A program made the position numbers and the translations under genes. From the NCBI GenBank assembly GCA_944472135.2, contig OX235270.1, forward strand, positions 143,173,632-143,237,631: a stretch of DNA of 64,000 nt, read 5' to 3'. Positions 1 to 12,184 of the stretch are shown here, piece by piece; position 1 is the stretch's first letter; each line of letters starts with the position of its first letter. The notes beneath the pieces were generated by a model. It was given only the letters and a program-made list of their open reading frames with translations. It was not told the DNA's origin and ran no database searches. The stretch comes from Trichobilharzia regenti (Eukaryota; Platyhelminthes; Trematoda; Strigeidida; Schistosomatidae).

Positions 1-88
1 TGTTATTCAGCGAAGATATTGAATATCAGTTATGATTTCAGATTTTCAGATTCAGATTTATTGGTTGAGGATAGAAGGCTTGGAGCCT

Positions 89-490
89 AAGTCAATCCTT
101 TTCTAGTAAATTTCTGCGGTTGTCTAAACTCTTCTTGAACAAATCAATTGAGGTTGCAGACACTACTCCTTCTAGGAGTCGGTTCCAAGAGTTTATGACT
201 CGGTGTGAGAACCAGTACTCACTCAACATCAATATGATTTCTTCTTGGCTTTTGAACTCTCCTGCTATGTCCTCTAAGGTGTTCCGACCTGGTGGGAAGG
301 AAAAGAGAGAATAGGTCAGGTCCGTAGTCATTATTTAAAATTTTAAACATTGTGATTAAATCTCCTCTTTGCCTATTGTATGACAAAGAGAAGAGATTTA
401 AACTGTCTAGTCTTTCCTCGTATAATAAGCTAGCCATGCCGTGAACCATACTTGTTGCCTTCCTTTGAACCTTTTCTAGAATGTGTGACT
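89..490 (-). pseudogene. CR1/Jockey-like LINE, C-terminal ORF2 remnant
   Basis: Reading the minus strand gives the end of a non-LTR retrotransposon polyprotein in two overlapping frames. The upstream part (about 490-219) has an EKVQRKAT start, then YEERLDSLNLFSL and RGDLITMFKIL. The downstream part (331-92) has HRVINSWNRL, VVSATSIDLFKKSLD and a stop. In CR1/Jockey-type LINEs these blocks form one continuous C-terminus after the reverse transcriptase, so the frame change shows a frameshift near 300. The reverse-transcriptase core is not in the window. Assignment is from motif memory, not a search; the exact clade is uncertain. Confidence 0.6.
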
Positions 491-1057
491 TCGCTGCAGT
501 TACGTTTAGTCTGTATGTTCACCACACTGGATACCATCTCTTTTATCCAGTCAGTAACATGTATTCTCCATCTAGGAAGTAGCATTCAGTTTATACTAGC
601 AAAACTTAATCTTTGAATCTTCTGGTCCTTGGCTTCATTGCCACGTATTACTCAAAGTCCCCTACAATTCACTTCTGCAGATTGATGCGTTAACGCTTTC
701 TACCTCTTGTTAATCAGCGTTGTTATCATTCATTTGCGCAAGGCTTTAGACATGTTAGACTTAGTATTAGTATACAAACAGTCTACTGCGTTTAAGATTG
801 TGAAGTAGCTATTGTACATGATCCAGCCAGTGTAGTGTAAATTAGTCTATGGATGACAGTCACTGTTTCTTAACCTCATTGTGATTCAATTACAATTTCA
901 AGAATCTGGATCAACTGAAGGCGAGTAAATTTTTGACGACTATAATTGCCCAATATTTACAGCCTTTTACCTCCATCCACTAGGATATTGCCATTTCAAA
1001 TTGCTTAAATCTGTTGAAAGACCTTGTTTGTGTTTTTCTAATATTTGAAAAGTATAT
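491..1057. other. No gene recognised; upstream of EF-hand copy 1
   Basis: AT-rich sequence with no coding pattern or repeat that I recognise. It should hold the promoter and any 5' exon of the EF-hand gene that follows, but I cannot point to a convincing ATG-bearing exon. Confidence 0.4.
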
Positions 1058-2580
1058 TTGAAAATAATATTGTTATTTTCTCTCTCTCTCTTTACTGTCA
1101 ATTCTTTTCTCCGGATAAGATCCAAGCTCACCGGCGACTCGAGAATATTTGTGGAAGTTTTTAACGCTTTGGACACAAATAATGATGGTCATGTTTGTTA
1201 TGAAGAATTGAGAACCGGTTTGAAAAGCTGTGGTTTTTCAGATGGAATAATAGAAGTGTGTTTAATTAAAAGTTTTTATATGAGCATTAAGCAAATTTAT
1301 TTGCTGTAAGATAGTGAAACAGTTTTTTATCTGGACTCTGGAACACATAATCGATTATGTACTTTTATTTCCCTTATTTTCTTGAAGAATTGCACAGACT
1401 TTTCCTAAATGCTAATTAAATTCATGCACCAGTTTTAAGAAATGCTGATGGATAGTTTAGACATTTAAGCAGGCCGTCATAATTCTGTCTCATAGGCAGG
1501 GCTAGAAACCCTCCTCACTGACAAAAATTGCACATCCAAGCTCATCCAATTAGAGTCCATTGCAAGTTCCAGCCCACCGAGGTGCAGTGATAAGCTGCCA
1601 CTCGGGGTCATTCCATGTCCTGGTCACCCTGAACCCGGTGTCAGTATCCAGATCATGGTCCAACTACTATCCCTGTAGGAAAAAACAAATGAGCGATTAT
1701 AGAGAGTGAACGAATGTTTACTTTCTTTGTTATTCAGGGAAATAGTGATGAATTTTAGAGTGCGACAAACTTTGAGCTTGTGTACTGCTTCATAATACCG
1801 GATTAAATCCCATTTCCATAGGGTGAAAGTTGCTAAGTCCTTAAGTTAGAATTCAGTAATCCTCATCAAGATTAGACTGTACAGTTTTAATATATGAAAT
1901 TAAGAACGTTTTGTATAATTAGAAGAAATATGAACGGAAGCAACAGGACCCAAAGTGTAGTATGAGTGACTATGGACTGAATATAAGGTCTGGTTTTTTC
2001 ATTTCTTTACGATCCAAGTGGAACATAGGACGTCAAACTTGATGCCTGAAGTTTCGTTTAGCCATGATGTTTCTACGGTTCGGGGTCACTAGTCTCACAC
2101 CCAACCTTCTGTCTTTATCAGGCTTACTAAATGCTCATCGAGTTCTAATTAGTGTATCTGTTGGGGGTAGGTCCCTGGAAGTTGTACCACTGGACCACTG
2201 ACGCTCCAAGGTTAACTCATCTTGTATTAACCTGCATTACTGTACTTATTTGAACATCACGTGAGAATGCTAGTGTTCCTGCATTGGGTTATAGCTCCCT
2301 GTCTTAATAGTAGGGAGTGACAATGTGTTTCATATACGAGATATTTGAATATGAAACCAAGGAATCTAATTTCCGCAAGACGAGCGCTAATTTTAAAAAG
2401 CATGATCTATCTATTTGTTTTTTTAATTTCAATTATCCTCATCAGAAATTTTTAAATAAATAATAAAATTATATTTCATTTTTATATTTACAGGAAGTAA
2501 TGTGTCTTCTGGACTCGAATAAAGACGGAAAAATCACTTTAGATGAATTCTTAAAGGCACTTGAATGCATTACTGAATAA
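1058..2580 (+). CDS. Two-EF-hand calcium-binding protein, copy 1 (start uncertain)
   Basis: Small EF-hand protein with one hand per exon. Exon 1 ends at 1255 (GAA, then donor GTGTGT); exon 2 is 2494-2580 after a TTTACAG acceptor, phase 0. Loop 1 is DTNNDGHVCYEE (1172-1207); loop 2 is DSNKDGKITLDE in exon 2. Both keep Asp at 1, Asn at 3, Asp at 5, Gly at 6 and Glu at 12, so both should bind calcium. The protein ends LECITE. Other copies have about 14-16 residues before loop 1. Here the only in-frame ATG (1058) lies inside a pyrimidine-rich run and gives a 94-residue product with a hydrophobic, signal-like N-terminus. The run could instead be an acceptor tract ending at AG 1118-1119, which would require an unseen 5' exon. 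AATAAA follows at 2634. The gene may be active or 5'-broken. Confidence 0.72.
1256..2493 (+). other. Intron of EF-hand copy 1
   Basis: 1.24-kb phase-0 intron, GT...AG, with an AT-rich stretch and TTTTTATATTTACAG before exon 2. About 2085-2210 resembles a decayed antisense copy of the tRNA-headed SINE seen at 22278 and 44945. A stretch near 1450-1680 (GC-richer than its surroundings) looks repeat-like but I cannot name it. Confidence 0.6.
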
Positions 2581-4678
2581 GAAAAATTCAACTTTCATCT
2601 GAAATGTGTGTATACCAATGACAAGATAAGATAAATAAATAATGATTGCTTTTGGGATTTATGTTGCATTAATCACGTTGTTAAACTCGAAGATGACTAT
2701 GTTTAACTATTTTTCTTAATAAACAATCTTATGTAGACAGTGAAATTTATTCTTCTGTTTAATTGTTTTCTGTTACAGTAGTCGAATCCAACAAATATCG
2801 ATTCACAAATTAGGAATCTCAGTCGCATTACTTTAAATTTGGGTTATTTGACTGGGAGTAAACCTGCGATAAATGCATAACCGTATGAAATTATCAATCT
2901 ATCCTAATAGCGTGTAAAACTAATACAGTCAGTGAAATATTTCGGCTTAACTGTGTACAGTCTGTAAGATTATTTATGGCCAACAACATGAGTTCCGTCA
3001 ACTCACCTTTGTTGGAAAATTAATTGCTCTGTGTATAGGCAAGTCAAATACCTCTGTACTTTAGTTCGGCATTATACAAACCACTTTTATGCAGTCTAGC
3101 GTTGGTTAATTTCGGCATTTTAAAAAAAAAAAACATTCCACTCAGTAGTTTCTTTCATCAGTCCGCGGAAGATTAGGTTTAATACTTCTGAATTTCTGGG
3201 TAGGATACACTCTGTTGTTAAATTATGTAAATAACCCAACAGTTGACATAAGCACAAACGTCTCCAAAATAAGAAATCAAGTATAGAAGTGTTTATCCTT
3301 CGGGCTAATACCTGCCAGTGTTGTTCCTGAAAGCAAATAAAGACAGACTCAAGATTATTCAGAAATATTTTGCCAGCCAACGTGTTCTAAAGCCATGAAG
3401 GTTTAGATTTACAGGGAAGGACATCAATTATTCCACTTAAATAAATCAGCGTTATTGTTCATAACCAAAACGCTGTGATTTTATACGATCATGGTTTCAT
3501 TGGATACTGAAAGAAAACAGTCATCTCAGAAAATGTGAATATGTCTCAATTGCCAGCTGTGATTCTAACCTACAAATGGATTTGATAAGCTTTAGTCATA
3601 TTAGAGGTAATTTTAGAATGACAGAGTTCGAAAATGTTGATTACGGCTCGTTAACATTTTGAAATAAAAGAGAAATAAAAACAGTTATAGCTGAATTTAT
3701 AATAATAATAATTAATAATTTATAATCAAAATCTTGTTTCCTACGCTGAGTGCAGTAAATTTCCACACTGACTTCACATAACTGAAGTTCCGTGTTTTTT
3801 TTTGCCTATCTTGACTAGTTATCTCCAACATCTTCATTGCTGCTATCTGCAGGTGAAATAATGTTATCTAGATAAGTGGAAGGTATGATAGTGATCTGTG
3901 GGTTATCTTCTTTGCCTCTATCTTCAAGACATATCTTTGAGGGATGATTGGCGAATTTACCATCAGTAAACTCTTAATAGATATACGAGTATTCAGGTAA
4001 AATGACTTTCCAATGAAGATTACTGTCAATCTAGTAGAGTAACAAACAAAATAACTAGCCTATTGACAAGTAGATTGAATTGTATTCTAGTAAACTTACA
4101 TTATTCTGGCGTCTAACATAACGAAAATGTTGTATTATAGTCAAAACAAAGGCTTACTCAGTTAACTGTGAATTAATACTTTAAGCATTGCAAAGCTGCC
4201 TAATTTCTCTCACTTCAAAACGCTGTGATTCTACAATAAAACGGTTGAAGAGACCAGCTGTTGTTGTTGGCATACGTCTAATAAAACTAACAAGCATTTC
4301 AAACAAATTTTTTACCAAAATTGCAGTTTCCCGCAAACTTCAGATATTCCAACAATTTCTTACTTTTAAAAGCCATGATGGCGTGAAAATGAAGTGGAAT
4401 GAACGACAGAGCATGTTATGCAACAGAAAATGTGAAAGAACTTTCAACTCTCAGGATGTTTTTCTCGTCAAGTACAGAAACATGGACTGAAATCTTGTGT
4501 TCCTGATTCGAAGTGTGTCGCCATTATTAAGCTGTACAGTGAATAACGTGGTTTGAGAAGTCTGTTTCAGACGTCAGCTATCTTCGCGACTTCCTGCTAG
4601 GCTTGCCATGATCTCTGAGGCTTAACAAAACACCCAGGAATAATGTCTCACCCTTTATTTCGTCTTTTTAAGTCAAAA
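2581..4678. other. Gene-free stretch
   Basis: Contains the AATAAA of copy 1 (2634-2639) and a second AATAAA near 2717. About 3725-3800 faintly matches antisense RTE-LINE sequence seen at 33790-34260 (the block around GCTGAGTGCAG). The open frames here show no recognisable protein pattern. Confidence 0.4.
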
Positions 4679-4905
4679 AGCGTGCGTTGGTTGAATAGGA
4701 GTTAGGTCGCTCGCCGACCATGCACATGGACCAGGGTTTGATCCTCGGCCGACGCACTCCTTTACCTCACTAAGCCAGAAATAATGTTGGTGAAAAGGAA
4801 AAGTTGGGCATGAGGCTAGAAACCGCATCTTGTAAAGTAAACACTGCTACAGAAACTTCAAGCCACTAGCTTGAAGCCTTATGTTCCACTGGGGAACGTG
4901 AAGGA
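4679..4905 (+). repeat. tRNA-headed SINE with LINE-like tail (SINE-A2)
   Basis: The head reads like a tRNA gene: GCGTGCGTTGG start, a GACCATGCACATGG centre, then a B-box-like GGGTTTGATCC and a 3' CGACGCAC closing the acceptor helix. The body (CCTCACTAAGCCAGAA ... GGGCATGAGGCTAG) and the tail (CTTGAAGCCTTATGTTCC, ACTGGGGAAC) recur at 25122, 22278 and 44945. The tail matches the 3' end of RTE LINE copies in this window (41803, 48365), so it was probably mobilised by that LINE. Confidence 0.7.
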
Positions 4906-5932
4906 AAAATAAAGTTAAAAAGCCTTTAGGAATGTACCAGGGTTATTTCGGAAGCTTAGTTTTACCTGCATTTTGATCAGATATAATCAAATAACTTTCT
5001 TCAGTGCTATTATACTTTCAAAGTGTCCATTACACTTTTCAGTCTTCTTTTTCTCAATTGCCTGAGGAAAAAGGCTGCAAACATGACCTTGAATTAAGCC
5101 TTGTTAATTTCATCGATTCACCCGTTCTAAATATTCAAATGAGGTAATGACCATTTTTTGTAGGATAGGTGAATAACTGTTTAAGTTTTGTATCAGGGAA
5201 TGCCAACGTAAACACTCTGTATCAGTATATGGGCTAAGAATAATGGCCATATTCCAAAAGATAGATTTGATCCATTCTGGATTTTTCAACATATGTTACA
5301 ATAGTGCATCCAACTTTCTTTTTAAATGACACGGTATTGGGGGAGATATGACCAACAGGGTATCTACACTGGTAATGAGATTGCGAATGCGAAAATAAAA
5401 TTAAGTGGAATCCACAAAAACAGTGTAGTGATGCAAGAAAGTATAAAAACAGACGTCTACTTACTATTTGGTAGTAAGTTGGCTGTTTTGTACTTGACCC
5501 TTTTCTCATCGCATAAAATGCATGCCAATTAAGGTTTGTGAAGTCTGGGATAATATAAATGTGAACTTATTTGTTAGACGTTAAAAATGGAAGCATTGTA
5601 CATAATTTTTGTTTAAAACAATTCATTGAGTGCAAACTAAAACACATAGTGCTACCTGTCGCTTCGTCTTCTCACTGGTCCATACTGTCTACTTGCCTCA
5701 CTACTAACCGTGTTGTATGCTTTGAATTTTGTGGAAACTCCTCATCTACGTCCGGAGACCATTCCACAACCGGTGCGCAACTTCTACCAGTAGACATGAC
5801 CCCGGCAGTGAACGTTACTGTGAATCATATTAATAATTTACAGCAGCTCGAATTTAACTGTGTCAGCAATTAACCATTCATTTATACAACTTGTTAACTG
5901 TATTTTTTAAAATATACTGTTGCAATATTATT
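4906..5932. other. Unrecognised sequence
   Basis: No repeat or gene that I can name. A 100-codon frame at 5571-5873 has no recognisable motif, no homologous copy here, and no splice or codon pattern that would make it a gene. Confidence 0.35.
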
Positions 5933-6196
5933 TCATAAGCGGGGGTTTTTATTCTGATATTTTGTACGGTTACCGAGCTCGCTATTAAGTCCCCTACAGG
6001 TATCGTTATGTCTTTTATACTTAGTTATCAAAGCATAAAGTCTTTCATAAATGCTTTTGGTCATGTCTGGTAAAATACAAGGAGAGAGTTGTGTATAAAG
6101 AAGACGTTCAGAGTCCGACAAGATGATATTTGGCAGTCTCTTGGATGAATTTAGTTCCCCACCTACAACGATATTAATTAGTTGGTTTAGTAACAC
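5933..6196 (-). pseudogene. CR1/Jockey-like LINE fragment
   Basis: The minus-strand frame aligns residue for residue with the C-terminal third of the LINE at 54345-55388: it has IILSDSERLLYTQLSPCI and YERLYALITKYK where that element has ILSDPLHPLYSHLSPCI and YKKLYARTTKYR. Nothing of the reverse-transcriptase core is left, and the frame loses similarity after TKYK. An old, 5'-truncated copy of the same family. Confidence 0.65.
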
Positions 6197-7439
6197 ACCT
6201 CACCCTCCTTACTTACAGCTTTTAGTGTCCCTCGTGGAGTATCAAAGTTTTTCTCAGTAACTCAGGAAATATTAAGGGGAAGCAATAAAGAAGAATAGGT
6301 AGTATACAAGATTTGATAGACTGTGAAAGCAGAGGCTAAGTGATACCAGATTGTTTTGACTTCCTTACATTGAAGGTTTAACTGAATATCTTCCTAGAAA
6401 TTAGCATTATGTGGAAAGACCGGGATAAATTAGAGGAATAACACAATCCAAGGTATCTAAAATTGGAATTAGTTTCAACTTCAGTGTTTTCTGTAATGCC
6501 ATAATGATGATAACATATCACTTCATGTAAATCATGCACGTGTCTGTAAGTGAAATTAAAAATCTGACATTTTCAGGAATTTACCTTAAATATATCCGAT
6601 AAAGACGATTGACTAGTTTTTAACAAAAAGCGATTTATTTTGGAATAGTGTGATTTGAAAGCGGTCAGAACATTGCTGTAACTGATAAAAATGGCTTCAT
6701 CAGAATGTGGGGCAAGTTATGTGAGAAACGGCAACAACTTGAGGAACACCAGCTACAGTAGGCAAAGGAGTGGAAGCATTTCCTTTACGTGAAGTATACT
6801 GCCCTCTATCATAAAAATAAGAGCATTAACATTTATCACTCCAGTATCACAGCCAGCTTGTTGAACAAAAGAGTACAAGGTAACAGACAGTTGTATAATC
6901 TAAGAAAGCATATCGAAACTATCTGTCACCTTTGTGTAAACTAGAGACAACACGATGCTGTAAGATAACAGTAGCATCTGAAGTAAATCTACTATGTTTA
7001 TCAGCAAAATGTTTTGGAACCTTCAATGAAGGTTCAAGGTTAATGGAGGGTAATATTTTCTTAAGACATAACCCAAGTGACGATTCAGGCGGCGGAAAAA
7101 TTCTTTAGTCTTCCCGAGACATTAAATCTTCATATATTTTCTGAGGACGAAGGCGTTCACACCATCCCAGCTTAGTGGTTGGGAAGCTTTCAGTGACTAT
7201 AGCCATTTAAGGATATCATTTGCATCGAAACAAGGAAGGCGATCATTCTTTTCATTTGCAACATCATGAATCATAACATTTACTGTACGAAATATGCAGG
7301 ACTTGTTACGGCAACTGGTATCAAATGAAAAAAGATCATTTTCTACTTACGTTTCACTAGTAATTCCCTTGAGCAGTTTCTACATATTTGAAGAGATTCT
7401 ACATGATAAGAATTTTTGGTCAGAGTTTATATTTAGTAT
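6197..7439. other. Unrecognised sequence
   Basis: No coding pattern, tRNA-like head or inverted repeat found by eye. Confidence 0.35.
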
Positions 7440-7990
7440 TATTATTATAGTTTTCTTTAATTTTCTAGACCAACATAGGGCGCACGTCCCCACTGCCTTT
7501 GGTTCTCTGCCAGTATTTTCACCTGACTCCACCTCTGCCCACATACTTTCATCTCCTCTTCACATCACATCCTCCAAGTCACCCTTAGACGACTTCCCGT
7601 TAGGGTTCCATTCGAGCGATGGACTGGCGTGTGATGTCACTCACTTGATAGTTTTCTCAGAGTATGGCCAATCCACCTCCATTTTTTCTTGCTTATTTGT
7701 TGCACAATCGGTTTCTGGTTGGTCCGCTCCAAGAGATCCCTCACTACTGCTGATCTTTTCTGGTCATCTGATCTTGAGTATTGAGCGAAGACAGTTGTTA
7801 ATAAAGGTATGTAGCTTGTTTGAGGTGCTCTTTATGACGCGCCAAGTCTCTGATCCGTATGGTAAGTAGCACTGACTTCACATATGAGTTGAAAATTCGG
7901 ATCTTATTTTTCATGCTGAGTGCTTTGACCTCTACACAGACTTGAGAGTAATGAAAGCTTACCTTGCTTTCCCGAACGTCGCTTTGACAT
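7440..7990 (-). pseudogene. RTE-type LINE fragment (C-terminus and 3' region)
   Basis: In minus orientation about 7960-7800 gives VKALSMKNKIRIFNSYVKSV, and the region after it gives the ITRQSIARMEP type of ending; this is the C-terminal domain of an RTE LINE. The same block is at 33790-34260 (minus) and 41419-41751 (plus). Stops and frameshifts break it. The long plus-strand frame at 7294-7869 is its shadow, not a gene. Confidence 0.55.
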
Positions 7991-8224
7991 TCTTATCAGT
8001 TCCGTCCACCTGTAGTTGAAACGATGCTTCCTAGGTAATTAAGTAAAGGAAGTTGCTTATTTCAGATATCTATATATTTATGTCAAAATCTCCAGGCTTT
8101 TTTCCCGGGCTTATCTTTCTTTTAATATTACTTTCCCTATTCATGATCAACAAACATGTTGTTATATAAGAATTCCCTTCTATTCATTTAAGCAGAGAAG
8201 GAACAAACATTGTTTCAGAATAAC

Positions 8225-8606
8225 ATGGATCTGCTCAGTCAGTTACAAACGGGCCCTGGTGAAAACGCTTTTCTCCAGAGCGAAAAGAACATGTTCACTT
8301 GATAAATAAGACAGTGAACTCATGCTGCTTGATAAGTGCTTGAAAGAAAAAGGTCATCCACAAAGCTTCATTGACAAATATGACAAGAACGAAGGTAAGA
8401 AACCTGATGAACCTACGGTCTGCAAGAAGTCAGTTTTCCTCATATTTAACTTCAGAGGCGATGATACAATGAGAATCATAAATAAAAGATTAGGCGCAGC
8501 CCTGTCCGGGATGTATCCTGCGAAAGCTCTCGTCATATGCATCGAAAAGGCAGAGTTGTGTGTTCAAAAGAAACTAGTCCAGCCTTTACAACTACCATGG
8601 ACCTAG
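8225..8606 (+). pseudogene. Penelope-like element fragment (RT to endonuclease linker)
   Basis: The translation runs RALVKTLFSRAKRTCS, one stop, then ELMLLDKCLKEKGHPQSFIDKY and RGDDTMRIINKRLGAAL. This is the region between the reverse transcriptase and the GIY-YIG endonuclease in Penelope-like elements; the same succession is at 9283-9696 (minus), 12640-12900 (plus) and 11140-11400 (minus). Neither catalytic domain is present. Confidence 0.6.
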
Positions 8607-9270
8607 TTCGGTATGTTCCCTTATCCTTCAGTGTTTGTTTTTTTATCTGTGTGTGTAATTTTCTCTCTTTGCCTTCATTCACTTCATCCTATTTTTCATT
8701 TATAAACTCCGTTGTTTTAAGTTTGTTTCCATGCTACTCCTGATCACACTTGTAATCCGTTTAGAATAACCATTTTACAGTTATATTGTAATCCTGTGTA
8801 ATTTTTTGTTTCTATGCCTCTTGTAATCTATCTGTATTCACACCACCTAACTTACATTTCAAGTTGAAAATTATTATTCTTATTTCAATTTGTTTCCATG
8901 CTCATTTTTTTCACACCTGTAATTCGTTCTGTCCCTGCGTAATTTTTGTCTCTAAGCCTCTTGTAATTCATATCAAGTTGAAAGCAATTATCTCCTTTTA
9001 TTCACCTATAAAATTAATTCTCCAGTTATCAGATATTAATTTTGCATACGTTGTAACTGTTTTCTAATCCTATGAAATCTTGTCTCTAAGCCCCTTGTAA
9101 TCTTTATTCGTACCTTCAAACTTTCAAATCAAGTTGAAAATTATTATCACCTTCGTTACTATGTGGAATTAAACAATTAAGAATTGTATTTATGTAAATG
9201 AATCTATAGAAATGCGATTGTACAGCTTTTGAGAATGAAATCGCCGAAAAGATCGTCATCTTTGCTGAAC
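8607..9270 (+). repeat. PLE 3' region with degenerate tandem units
   Basis: Three diverged units, each containing CTCTTGTAAT-like and TCAAGTTGAAAATTATTAT-like blocks (near 8818-8880, 8958-8990 and 9090-9150). The end (about 9209-9262, with ATGCGATTGTACAGCT and a GAA-TTCGCCGA-like block) matches 13663-13715, the end of the other PLE in this area, so it is the element terminus. Confidence 0.5.
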
Positions 9271-9282
9271 TTCATGTTCTTT

Positions 9283-9696
9283 TCAATCTAATGTCCCAAT
9301 CATTCGTTGGCTAGAGAATGACAAACATAGGAATGCTGCGTAAAACGTTCTTCGTATACTCCTGGAAAGTCTCTGGATTATAATCTCACTTAATAAATCA
9401 CCATTAAATTGTAACTTAATAAACAGAGGTTTTTTACGTGCAGTCAGAGTTTCAGGTTTTCTCTCTGATGTTTTCATATGTTTCTTTATGAAACTACTCG
9501 GATAGCCCATCTCTGTCAACGAATCATGAATACATTCAAATTCATTTTGTAAGACGTCATCCGTACACATCTTTCTTGCTATGCTCGTCAGATATTTAAC
9601 AACATTTCTTTTAGATTTATTGGGCACGTAACTAAGGAAGTGTGTGTATTGCCCTGTGACTGTGCTTCTTCTGTACACTCTTCTGATATTAAGCAC
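9283..9696 (-). pseudogene. Penelope-like element fragment (RT C-terminus)
   Basis: A 137-codon minus-strand frame: RRVYRRSTVTGQYTHFLSY, NKSKRNVVKYLTSIARKMC, LTEMGYPSSFIKKHMK and NGDLLSEIIIQRLSRSIRRTF. The succession VYRK..TGQY, KRN, GYP..FI, then a basic helix is typical of the end of PLE reverse transcriptases. No YVDD or GIY-YIG is left. It faces away from the fragment at 8225-9270. Confidence 0.6.
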
Positions 9697-10419
9697 ATAA
9701 TTTATTGGTGTGTTGATTCAACTGGAGACTTGGTCATACTAAAAACACGGTATTCGCCGAAGAGACTTTTCAACAAATTTATTATCAGGCTGCACAATCG
9801 TATATATGTGGTGTTTTTATATTAAGAAATTACATCTCGTGAGGGAAGTTAAATAATGGTGTGAATACATTAAATAATAATAGCAGTATGAGATGCAATT
9901 AAAATATTTGTGAATATAATCATAGTTAAATCTCAAGTGGTAAAACAAATAATGTCATATACAGAGATGCCCATAAGGTGTATAGATGCTGGAAAGGGGT
10001 GAACAATTACAGAATTAATAGGCGAATAAAACACGTTACATAGCAACATATCAATTTCAAAAATCAAACATAATAAAAACATTTCTGATTCAGAATGACA
10101 GATGAGGCAGGGGGAATAATGCCAGGAACAGTGAGAATAATAATGATCCTAGTAATGAGGGAAAGGTACGTAGATCAGCAAAATAAACGGAATGGAAAAT
10201 CAATAGGTGTTCATCCCTCTACAACCATTGTAGAACACAAAAGCCTGGCCTGATGAATTCATAAACGGCCAAGACCTCGATTGTCTTCAGAAATGTAGGG
10301 CGATGAAAACACTGCAAGCTAGCGTGAATCCAATAGATGGCCTGAAAGGCATGTTCACAGTAGATAGACTGACAGAAGTCAACCAAGCGGCTGACTAGTT
10401 GTAACATGAAACTTTGCGC
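9697..10419. other. Unrecognised sequence
   Basis: AT-rich; no gene or named repeat seen. The frames here are short and carry no motif. Confidence 0.35.
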
Positions 10420-11000
10420 AGATGTGAAGCAGTTCGAGCTGCCACTCTCCAGGCAGCAAAAAAATAAGAGAAGAGAGCAGAAAGGGAATCAAAAGAGAGA
10501 CAAATAGTAAACAGAAGTGTGAGGGGAAAAGAACAGCAACATAGAAGAACAACAAAGTTTCACTGGATACGAAAAATCACAAAGAGTGAATGCGTCGGCG
10601 CGACCATTGAAAACTACTTTGCGCTATATCACTAGATGTTTCCAGCCACTGGTTCTTACCATCCCGAGGAACCCAACTCGAGAGCAGTCTATACCTCCCT
10701 AAGTGGTTGGCTGGCTTAAACTAACTGTTATGGATTCAACTGACTTATGGCTTGTGTTGGTTTCACCACCACTAGCTGTTTTCCGACTTCTTCTTATGTC
10801 AGTGAACATCGCCCTCCGAAGAAGACGACAGCTAGGAATGAGTAACACATTTCCCAACCATTTCAATAGGTGTAACCTCGTTGACTGATTTCCCTTCTTC
10901 ACCTAGCACCAGACTCCTAATCTCAACATTGCTCACCCTAGTATACCATCATACACGGCAGATAGAACACGGACACCTGTGATTGAAGGCATTTAGCCTT
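10420..11000 (-). pseudogene. RTE-clade (SR2-like) LINE 3' fragment
   Basis: In minus orientation the region gives LLKWLGNVLLIPSCRLLRRAMFT, the ending domain that in the better copy at 31217-32430 reads LRWLGHVLRMP. The nucleotide order (catalytic end, then the untranslated tail with AGTTCGAGCTGCCAC near 10430) matches that copy throughout. Frameshifted and without the reverse-transcriptase core. Confidence 0.6.
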
Positions 11001-11139
11001 TTCATGTATCCCACTTTCAAAGTCCAAAAAGAGTTCTAGAAAAGAGCTTCCCACATTTTCCCTTTCTTCTAAACAAAACCGCACTGAAATATGTTCTCAC
11101 AGCCGTTTAGAAAGCATCCTCTGACTACCACCAGTGTAC

Positions 11140-11400
11140 CTTGCTGAACAGTAGCAGACGGAAAATAACCTACGGCTGATGAATGTCATTTGTAGCTTTA
11201 CAGCAAACACTGTCTTATTGACCGATATAGAAAGACGACTTTTGAGCATATCACCTATGGATTCCCAGTTCACGAAGTTGTTTTCTCTGGAACTGAGTCA
11301 ATGACTAGTTTAGCTTGCTTGTTTTTTGTGTTTTTGTCAATAAACCAGTTCGGATAACCGTTTTCTGTAAGCTGGACTTCTAGGAAGAAAAGTTATAAGT
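11140..11400 (-). pseudogene. Penelope-like element remnant
   Basis: Minus-strand translation in two frames gives NGYPNWFIDKNTKNKQAK, VPEK, then GDMLKSRLSISVNKTVFAV, the same linker as in the PLE fragments at 8225 and 9283. Short and frameshifted. Confidence 0.5.
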
Positions 11401-11986
11401 CAACGCAGCCAGAAATATGTTTCCTATCATAAAGCAGAGGAAATGAATCAAGTTTCTTTTCCTGGGGACAGGCACCTAACTATAAAAATTCAATAATACA
11501 ATGAAGATTCTCACGATGTGGTAAATTTGTAAAGGCGAGAATAATCGACAATATTTTTTTAATTTGTCACACTGTAATCCAACCTCACATATTCGGCTAA
11601 GTTTCTTATTTTTGCTATGTTGTTATTCAATAAAACTCAGTAAATCTGAGTGAACAAAGACACCAAGTGCATCAGCTAAGTAAGTGTATACTATACAACA
11701 CGGTGGTACACTTATACGTGGCCTGTTTTACTTTATACCCGTAAATAGCTTGGCGAATGACCTGGCACAATCATTATATCAATAATTATTCTCAACTAGT
11801 ATTGTGTTATTTTTGACGAAGGTGCCAAAAAGAAGACTGGAATTTTCTACAAATTCTCTCAAATCACGCTACTAGTCTTTACTGCTGCAAAATACGCTAT
11901 TTATGCATCACGTTGCGAAACATCAATATTAGTCGGAAAATGACATTGGTAGTTTCATAAATATGACATAAAAGTTGCCAAATACG

Positions 11987-12019
<33 letters not shown>

Positions 12020-12184
12020 AAGAGTAAAATTTTATTTGTATATGAAGGAGAAGTCATTATGTCCCAGTCACTTTGCATTTTGATTCACCTAGGGCTTATT
12101 GAAACAGTAGATCACTCCCCTCGATTGCTGTGCGTCTTAAAACTATCTGCATCAACCTAGTGTCTTCAGTATCAATTCTTAAAG
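11401..12184. other. Unrecognised sequence with a (TA)n microsatellite
   Basis: No gene seen. A dinucleotide AT run occupies about 11989-12017. Confidence 0.4.
11989..12017. repeat. (AT)n microsatellite
   Basis: About 14 uninterrupted AT units. Confidence 0.9.

Noticed and set aside
3120..3380. 86-codon minus-strand frame
   Set aside because: No motif; ends in a poly(A)-derived run of Phe and lacks any gene context.
4188..4490. 100-codon open frame
   Set aside because: No recognisable motif or context; AT-rich random frames of this length are expected in 64 kb.
5571..5873. 100-codon open frame
   Set aside because: No motif, no relative in the window, and no splice or regulatory context.
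7294..7869. 191-codon open frame
   Set aside because: It is the antisense shadow of an RTE LINE fragment; composition is low-complexity and no protein motif is present.
8607..9150. CRISPR-like array
   Set aside because: The repeated blocks are few, diverged and irregularly spaced; they belong to a PLE 3' region in a eukaryotic genome.
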